64,000 nucleotides of DNA from Pohlia nutans (taxonomy: Eukaryota > Streptophyta > Bryopsida > Bryales > Mniaceae). Shown here one piece after another: positions 57,562 to 64,000 of the stretch. The DNA lies in NCBI GenBank assembly GCA_022496805.1, contig CM040099.1, positions 1,428,501 through 1,492,500 on the forward strand, in the 5' to 3' direction. The notes under the pieces are model-generated. The model saw only the letters and a list, made by a program, of their open reading frames with translations, searched no databases and was not told where the DNA came from. The position numbers were made by a program, and so were the translations under genes. Each line of letters opens with the position of its first letter. Within the stretch, counting starts at the first letter, position 1.

Positions 57562-60500
57562 CTACAGGAAGAAGCGAGTGAGACCTGCAGGGGGATTTCC
57601 GGGTTCCAGCAGGTTGAAGAGGTTGGTGGTGAAGGCCACCACGCTGGAGATTACGGCCAGGGTCACCATCACCGTCGCCTCCACCTTGTCTTTCCTAGTT
57701 GCCAACAAGGGCTTGTCCCTGCAGGAGGAAAATCACCAGATGATTGAATTTTTCACTCTTAAAATTGCAATAAAATCTCTTCTTAATATATATAGTTATT
57801 TTATGTTATTTTGAATTCTTTTTGCAACTCATGGAGTGAGAAATAAAAAAGTCAAAATTTTGAGGTCAGTAGGATTTTACCCAATAAAAATCCAAAATTT
57901 ATGAAACTCGTAACATGTGATTTTAGTCAAGATGTACATTCTTCCTATAAAAAAAAATGAGACATTTTGACTTTCCACAAAAAGTTTTTTTTACACATAG
58001 AAATTTCATTCAAATAATAGTAGGTCTAAATATAGTCCATTCTAAGTGAAATTAAACATGAGCATAGAATCCCTTTTGTACAACAACATATCCAAATTAT
58101 ACTTCATGATTCCAATTTCTCAATTTATGAGAGCAATTCATATGGTGTCCAGCTACTTAAGTGGGTCACTGTAACACTATTTCACTATACGGTTCTAGTT
58201 TGTGTTTGGCATGATTCTCCAATTAGGTTGACTCGTAACCCAAAGATTGGCACAACGGGCGTTTGAAAACTTAAATGCCAATTTTGGAGAACTCAACATC
58301 AATTTCAGACCTCAAGCTATTTTCAGTGCAAACAAGATCCTAAATTTTGTCTTTGGCATGATTCTCCCGGTTAAGCTGAGTTTGAGATAAATTTCAAAAT
58401 TGAAGCTATTTTCTGAGCCAACAAAGGTTCTAGTTTTTTCTTTGAAATGATTCCCTAGCTTGGTTGACATAGCTGGCATTCCAATAATTAACATAAGTGG
58501 TACTGCAAACTTCAAAGATAATTAGCATAATTAACATTTGAGAATCTGCTGGTCAATTTGAAGAACTAGAGATAAATTCCAGAATTCAAGCTATTTTCAG
58601 AGCAAACAATTTGCCTTTAGCATGATTCTCCAATTAGGCTGATTGGTTTTCCAAAGATTGAAAAAATGGCTGCTAATTTGAAAAACTCCAGATAAATTTC
58701 AAGCTATTTTTCAACGCAGATAAAAAAAATTTACATTTACTTGCTTTTACATAAATGGTGTGCCAATTGATTTTCTAGCATTATCACTGCTAGAAAATCC
58801 AATTGTTCTGTTGATTCGGTCGCGTTGATCAAGTACACTTGTTTGTTGATTTGGACAACAATCTGTTGATTTTGACAAAAATGCAACCAAATCAACAGAA
58901 AAGTGTCCCCGATCAACGCGACTGAATCAACAGAACAGTTGGATTTTCTGGTAGTGTATTAGGGATGAGGAGGAGGTGGACATACCTAAGCAAGATGAGC
59001 GCGGGGAAGATGAATCCCAAGCATACAGTGCAGGTGGCGCCCGTGAACTGGAAGGCGATCCAGATGTTGGGCACCACGGCGGCGCCGAGGAAGACGGAGC
59101 AGAGGAGGAAGCCCGTGATGAGGGAGAAGCGGACAGTGTCGTGCGCGAGCGGGGTGGCCCACGGGAACAGGAGGGAGTCCAGGTTGAGGCGGAGCGAGAA
59201 GTTGAGCAACGGGAACACCAGCATGATGTGCACGGCGTAGCTGATCCGGACCACCACGCAGATGAGCGCCGAGAACGGCACGCCCAGGTCGGTGTCAAAG
59301 TTGGACAGGATGTCTTGGCTCGTCCCCTCCCCGAACAGGAGGTAGCCAAACGTCGCCGTGCACACGTAAATGCCACCACACAGCAACATTGACCAGCGCA
59401 CCACACCTTGCATCTTCTCATTCGCCGACCCCGCCAACTCATTCGCAATGGGATGCACTGCAATCACCATAACAACATCAATACAAATGACTAACTTGCA
59501 ACCCATCTGGAATATAGGACCCCACGGATTTTAAACAATTTCCGTGCGACATCTGATATTTCATGGGTTTGTATATTTTTCATGCAGATTCTGCAATGAT
59601 TTGTGCTAATTCCGCACGGATTCTACACTTTGTTAGATAACGAAAAGAGTGAATGTAGAACTCGTGCAAATTCTGTGAAGAATTAGCGCAAAATCCGTGC
59701 GGAAAATGTACAGACCCATGAAATATTGGATGTTGCACGGAAATCATTCAAAATCAGTGAGGTCCTAAATTCTTGATGCCCTAAACCCTAAAACAAAAAT
59801 TTGAAAAGCTATAGGATGCCCTTGTAACCCTTCACCCTAAACACATTCGACTTGGATGTCATACATCTATATCTCATGCACATTATCTCGTTCCAACGTT
59901 TTGCCAAAGGATTGCACTCCAACCCTATTCTATATGACAATTTATAATATGGCAATTCTCATACTACGAGAGAGTATTCTTTGAGAACATGCTTATGTGA
60001 CCACGAGTGCACATTTACAAATGGCTTAGTTTTTCAACGCCTTTTCTTAACCCCAAGAACTAGAGATACTTTCACCAAACCATGGGTATAAATTGAGTCC
60101 AAGAATGTTGTGGTGGGGCAAGCATAAGAGTTAAGGCTATTGAAGTAGCGCAAACATTGAATGACATAGGAGTGCAAGCCAACAACATAGCTTAATAGCT
60201 ACTCTGGAACAAAATAATGAAGAGTTGGAAATTGCTTTATCAAAAAATGTAATAGTAGTAAGGAGAAAAGAATAATCTTGAAGAATATTCATAGTGCCAA
60301 AATGACATGCCATACCATATTACAAAAATGACACGAGTTGTGTGCTCATCTCGAATTTTCCACCCCACTGATTGCTAACATGTTGTTTCAGTTGGTCATA
60401 GGTTTGTGTTTCAATGGCTCGAAAGCAACACAATATGGTCACTAATTCAGTGCTATAACAACAATGACAGAATTAGTGGCCACTGAAACAGCACAAACCT

Positions 60501-62993
60501 ATGTTGGCAATCAATGGGGTGGCAGATTCGAGATGATTGGAAATACGAAAAAAGAGGTGAATGAAGTAGGAGTACCATTGTGATGGCAAATGTAGGCAGT
60601 GACCATGACGGGAATGACGGTGAAGAGTTTCCAGAAGGACTTCTGGTCGTGAACGTCGGGGGTGAGCCGCGGCCACGCGATTTCCCCTGCCACCAGCTTC
60701 CACATTGCCACCGCCGCGATGATGATCACAAACACCACCGCCAGTGCCACCGACAACGCCGACGTCCATTTCAACGAGTCTGCCACCCACCGCGCACCAG
60801 TCTCGTTACAGATTGATAATTCACACTTGACTTTCCAAACCTCAGAAAAAAAATCGCTACATTCTTATGAAAAATGACTCGATTGATTCTTTACTCGATG
60901 GAGTTCCTTGAATAAGCACTGTCTGATTTGTGTCTGATTTGTGTCTGATTTGTTTCTGCCAGGGCTTGTTTATATACAAGTTTTTTCTTTGATATTGCCA
61001 GCTCAAGGACTAATTGCTTTCGTAAGTACTATGTGTGTAGGTGATAACCCTAAACCAGTAGAAACGGAGCTCAGACACACTAATGTTAATTACCCTAGTC
61101 TTAGTAATCCAGGTGTTAGTCATAGTTTACAGATATCTATTTCTGAATTGAACAGACACAACAACCGACGTATCTAGAATCCATGATCAAATGATTGATT
61201 TCTAGGGTTGAAGGGAGGTATACATGTGTTGATTTTGTGAATTTGCTCGGTACGTGAGCTAGCAAGGCATTGGATATTGATTGATTGTTGGACACCATTT
61301 GAAGACATTTGCTTAGGAAGTTTACTTCAGAAAACCAGAACGAATTCCTTAAAGCTCTAAAGATTCTGCAACGAAGGCCTCTTTTCGTCGTTTGCTATGA
61401 AATGAGCTTTTTGGTGAAAGAAAATGCAGTCTGTATGCACCGAAGAAAAGCAAAAGAAAATAGCAGGAGAATGAAGATTTGATTGACGACGTACCGACAT
61501 GCCGGAACGAGACGAGGGGCAGCAGCACCACGACAGCGATGGTGAAGAGAACGAAGACGCGCTCGTTCCACCACGTCGGACCCCCCGCCCACTCTTCCAG
61601 CACGCCCGTGTAATGCTCCCCGGGGGTCCCGGAAGAGCCGGACAGCACGTCCCCTGCAACACCCCCCAAAACCCTAACATCATCATCACCACAAAACGAA
61701 CCAGCATAAAGACCTCTAAGAATCCAGAATAATAATCTTCAGCACCATCGTCGCTTAAGAATTAAGATTAACCCCTAAAGGACCAAGGATTCATGGTTTT
61801 AAATGACAAATTCAACTGGTCATATTGTGAAAAAATACAATTCATATGAGACTGAATTTGATATCACTAGAATAAGTGAAGAACAATGTATATGTTAGTC
61901 GTCAGAAAACAAACAAATTTGAACAAAAGAAAGTCCACGTAAAATCCGCTTAAAAAAACATGAGGCTTAATTGAGGCTTCCTGGTCCTGAAAGGGTTAAC
62001 TCCTAAGCGTCTAAAACGCCCAATATGGCCATTTGCATCACTGAACTTTGCAACAGTGGCATTCTTTCATTTTACCTCGGTTTTATTTTGAAGCTCTTGT
62101 TCTATACTAGAAGATCAACAGTGTCAAACTGAAGTCATTTTCACACAACCAGATGATTTGCAGCAGGGGGTGGTCCAATTTCCTTACACTACAGAAAAGA
62201 CACAATGGAAGATTAGGGGTTGAACGAGCGAAATGGCCTAAAGCAGCAGGGGATTGATGGCTTTGTTACTCCCTCCGTCCCAAAGTTATTGTCATGTTTG
62301 AAAGTGCTTTTCTAAGTAGGTCAAAAAAATACTTCCTTGTGGCTAAATATATTCTATTTAGGTTGCAATGAACACATGCAATGTTCAGATTCAATCATTC
62401 TAGTGACATAATTTGGAGCCTATTTTAATCATGTGTTCTTACAATATGATCAATGAAATTGGCTCAAAGAAATACCAAGCAAACAAGTTGGACAATAACT
62501 TTGGGACGGAGGGAGTATTACCGATGATGATCAAGTAGGCGATGAGGATGCCGACGTTGTTGATGATGATGCAGAGCTGCACGAGCGCGCGCCCGATGGC
62601 CCCAAACGCGTCGGCCATCAAGGCGCCGTACGAGCGCGCGCCCGAGGGCCGCGAGTAGCGCAGCATGATCTGGATGGAGTTCTCGCTGAGAATGCCCATG
62701 ACGACGATCACCACCACACCCAGCGGCAACCCCATCACCTTCATGGTGGCCGGGAGCGCCATGATCCCGGCGCCCACCACCGTGGTGGACAGGTTGAACA
62801 CGGCGCTCGCCGCGGACGCCTCGTGGTAGTCGTCATCGTCATCGTCGTCCCCGTGGTCTCCGATCATTACCACATCCTGCCTCTTGCTCGGCAGCAGCGG
62901 CGTCCGGCTGCTGTTGGTTTGCTCCTCCTGCGGCAACGCCGCGCTCACGGTTTGCCCCTCCTGCTCCACCTCGTGCTTCCCCGATCCAGCCAT
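57562..62993 (-). CDS. AVT6: Vacuolar amino acid transporter, AVT6 type
   Basis: AVT6 proteins belong to the amino acid/auxin permease family and export amino acids from the vacuole. Five exons on the minus strand, 62522-62993, 61495-61653, 60576-60779, 58986-59457 and 57562-57718, have phases 1, 1, 1 and 2 and yield 487 residues, the normal length. The N-terminus is hydrophilic with an acidic DDDDDDD run. Then comes AVFNLSTTVVGAGIMALPAT, the first membrane helix of the family. Later motifs are SENSIQIMLRYS, ALSVALAVVFVIIIAAVAM, YICHHN, VHPIANEL, CTATFGYLLFGE and IWIAFQFTGATC; about eleven helices are expected. Exons are GC-rich and introns AT-rich. Introns hold five MITEs, one of them at the first splice donor. 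The start is the first ATG in frame; a GTG slightly upstream is not needed. Confidence 0.92.
58785..58956. mobile_element. CACTA foldback MITE, AVT6 intron 4
   Basis: CACTGCTAGAAAATCCAA on the left and TTGGATTTTCTGGTAGTG on the right, with long arms (GTTCTGTTGATTCGGTCGCG mirrored). TAT is duplicated at 58782-58784 and 58957-58959. It ends 29 bp from exon 4. Confidence 0.85.
59504..59778. mobile_element. Palindromic MITE, AVT6 intron 3
   Basis: The arms start CATCTGGAATATAGGACC and CATCAAGAATTTAGGACC (right arm reversed) and pair over most of the element. The ends match those of the 1.75-kb element at 8364-10110, so this is probably its short derivative. Confidence 0.75.
61768..61998. mobile_element. 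Short-subfamily TTAA MITE, AVT6 intron 1
   Basis: TTAACCCCTAAAGGACC on the left and GGTCCTGAAAGGGTTAA on the right. The interior is collinear with 391-629. Confidence 0.8.
61995..62223. mobile_element. Second TTAA MITE sharing a border
   Basis: It starts at the same TTAA that ends the previous MITE (TTAACTCCTAAGCG) and ends ATTAGGGGTTGA, with the last TTAA mutated. Confidence 0.55.
62267..62517. mobile_element. Stowaway MITE at the AVT6 intron 1 donor
   Basis: TACTCCCTCCGTCCCAAAG on the left and CTTTGGGACGGAGGGAGTA on the right, with TA duplicated. In the gene direction it begins four bases after the first base of the intron (GTAA then TA). Confidence 0.92.
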
Positions 62994-63375
62994 CGCAGAA
63001 GCTAGCACCCAAAAAGGTCTCTCTCCTTGGATTTCTCAGCCCATGAATCGTTACAAAGATGAAGCTCGGGCAATGCGCGGTGGCTGCTGAAGAGGCTGTG
63101 ATTGTGGAATCCGTCGCATGTGGTTGTAAAAGAGAGAAAAGATCGGCACAACTGGCTTGTGCGACTCTCGCAAACTGGAATCTGTTGTTGCTGACAGGAA
63201 TCTGTTGTTGCAAACAGAATTCTATTGTTGGGGTGTGTGCGAGAGGAGATCCGCCACACACGCTGCGTGCCAATGGAGAAGGAGTGACCGAGTAAGTGAC
63301 GGAGGAGGTGGCCGTGCAGATTCTTCTCACTTGTAATAAATTTGCCAGAATACTGTCCTGGCTGTGTACCAACTA
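62994..63375 (-). promoter_or_regulatory. AVT6 leader and promoter region
   Basis: This 5' flank of AVT6 contains repeated TTGTTGCAA-like stretches (TCTGTTGTTGCTGACAGG near 63182) and a MITE just beyond. No TATA box can be assigned with confidence. Confidence 0.35.
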
Positions 63376-63591
63376 CACTAAATAGGTAGATTAGTGTTAG
63401 ATACACTAATTTACATAAATATGTTGTAAGTTTTTATTGTTGACCAATTTTTTTACCCTCTATATTGATCAAGATGGGGATCTTTCAATAGTATTGGAAT
63501 CAATGTCTTTGGTAAATTTTTTTGTCGAGAGTAAAAATCTATAATATTTTCAAATCTTATAGTTATCTAACACTAATCTACCTATTTAGTG
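63376..63591. mobile_element. MITE with CACTAAATAGGTAGATTAG ends
   Basis: The 28-bp inverted ends are perfect (CACTAAATAGG...TTAGATA and the mirror). TA flanks both sides. It lies about 380 bp upstream of the AVT6 start. Confidence 0.8.
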
Positions 63592-63629
63592 TACCAAGAT
63601 GCTGCTTTTGGAAGGTAGAGAATTAGAGG

Positions 63630-64000
63630 TTAATCCCTAAATGACAGAGGGATAAGGGCAAAACCTAGATGTGTTATAAAATGTTACTTCTGCAACTTGG
63701 ATGAAGTTTGATCCAAAAGAGAAAATGAGTAGCATGATGTTTAGTAATTATCCATTCAGTTAAAGTTCTAAAAATAGTTTTAGATACTCATTTAATGAAT
63801 TTAAGAGCATTCACCATCTAAAATTCACCAAAATTACAAATTTTATTTTTAGCATTTGAAATTTGGTCTCATTGGTTAAAACTAAACATTCTATTCTAAA
63901 TTTTAAAAAGGCAAATTTTTCAAATGGGTGAACATCATTTTTTTCTTGAAATAGTAAGTTTTATAACACTAGGACAATATTGAGGTCTTTGTCTTTGAAA
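63630..64000. mobile_element. TTAA MITE, left end only
   Basis: It starts TTAATCCCTAAATGACAG in the style of the family. The right end is beyond the window. Confidence 0.5.

Noticed and set aside
58927..59463. 178-codon ORF in another frame of AVT6 exon 4
   Set aside because: Ser/Arg-rich shadow frame caused by GC-rich codon use in the real exon.

Overview
This is a nuclear window from a streptophyte (plant lineage). It has GT-AG introns, interstitial TTTAGGG-type telomere repeats, Stowaway-like and CACTA-like MITEs, and a plant-type STAY-GREEN gene. An intact six-exon ARL13-type ciliary GTPase gene suggests a plant that still makes flagellated sperm (bryophyte, lycophyte, fern or a charophyte relative) rather than a flowering plant. 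The exact group cannot be fixed from sequence alone. An intact Tc1-type (DD34E) transposon and many TTAA-flanked, piggyBac-like MITEs are also unusual for a flowering plant.

Layout. 0-2.8 kb: DER2-like Derlin (- strand, 6 exons), with three TTAA MITEs in its introns. 3.4-5.3 kb: a complete Tc1 element bracketed by identical 117-bp direct repeats. 5.3-10.6 kb: AT-rich, with a foldback MITE and a 1.75-kb inverted-repeat element that holds a SINE and a tandem repeat. 10.6-13.5 kb: ARL13 (-). 14-17 kb: MITEs. 18.4-20.6 kb: Elongin C (+). 22.35-28.0 kb: STAY-GREEN Mg-dechelatase (-), with a CACTA MITE inside its transit-peptide exon. 28.2-31.1 kb: a segment duplicated again at 47.5-49.0 kb, holding a nested MITE. 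31-43 kb: repeats, a 141-bp tandem array and a frameshifted small gene. 43.4-47.5 kb: a broken CRN/RHS-type NTPase gene. 49.5 kb: the last exon of an unknown Cys-rich protein. 51.8-55.7 kb: NUP35-type nucleoporin (-), whose C-terminus and stop codon now come from a CACTA MITE. 57.6-63.0 kb: AVT6-type amino acid transporter (-, 5 exons), with a Stowaway MITE four bases inside the first splice donor.

The genes do not form a functional cluster; they are ordinary dispersed housekeeping genes. The theme of the window is transposon traffic. Several insertions can be compared with their own empty sites inside the window, and two insertions of one small CACTA family have changed the ends of coding regions: a new in-frame start codon for STAY-GREEN and a new C-terminal tail for NUP35. 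Exon structures were assembled by hand from splice signals, phase matching and remembered family sequence; no alignment was run.
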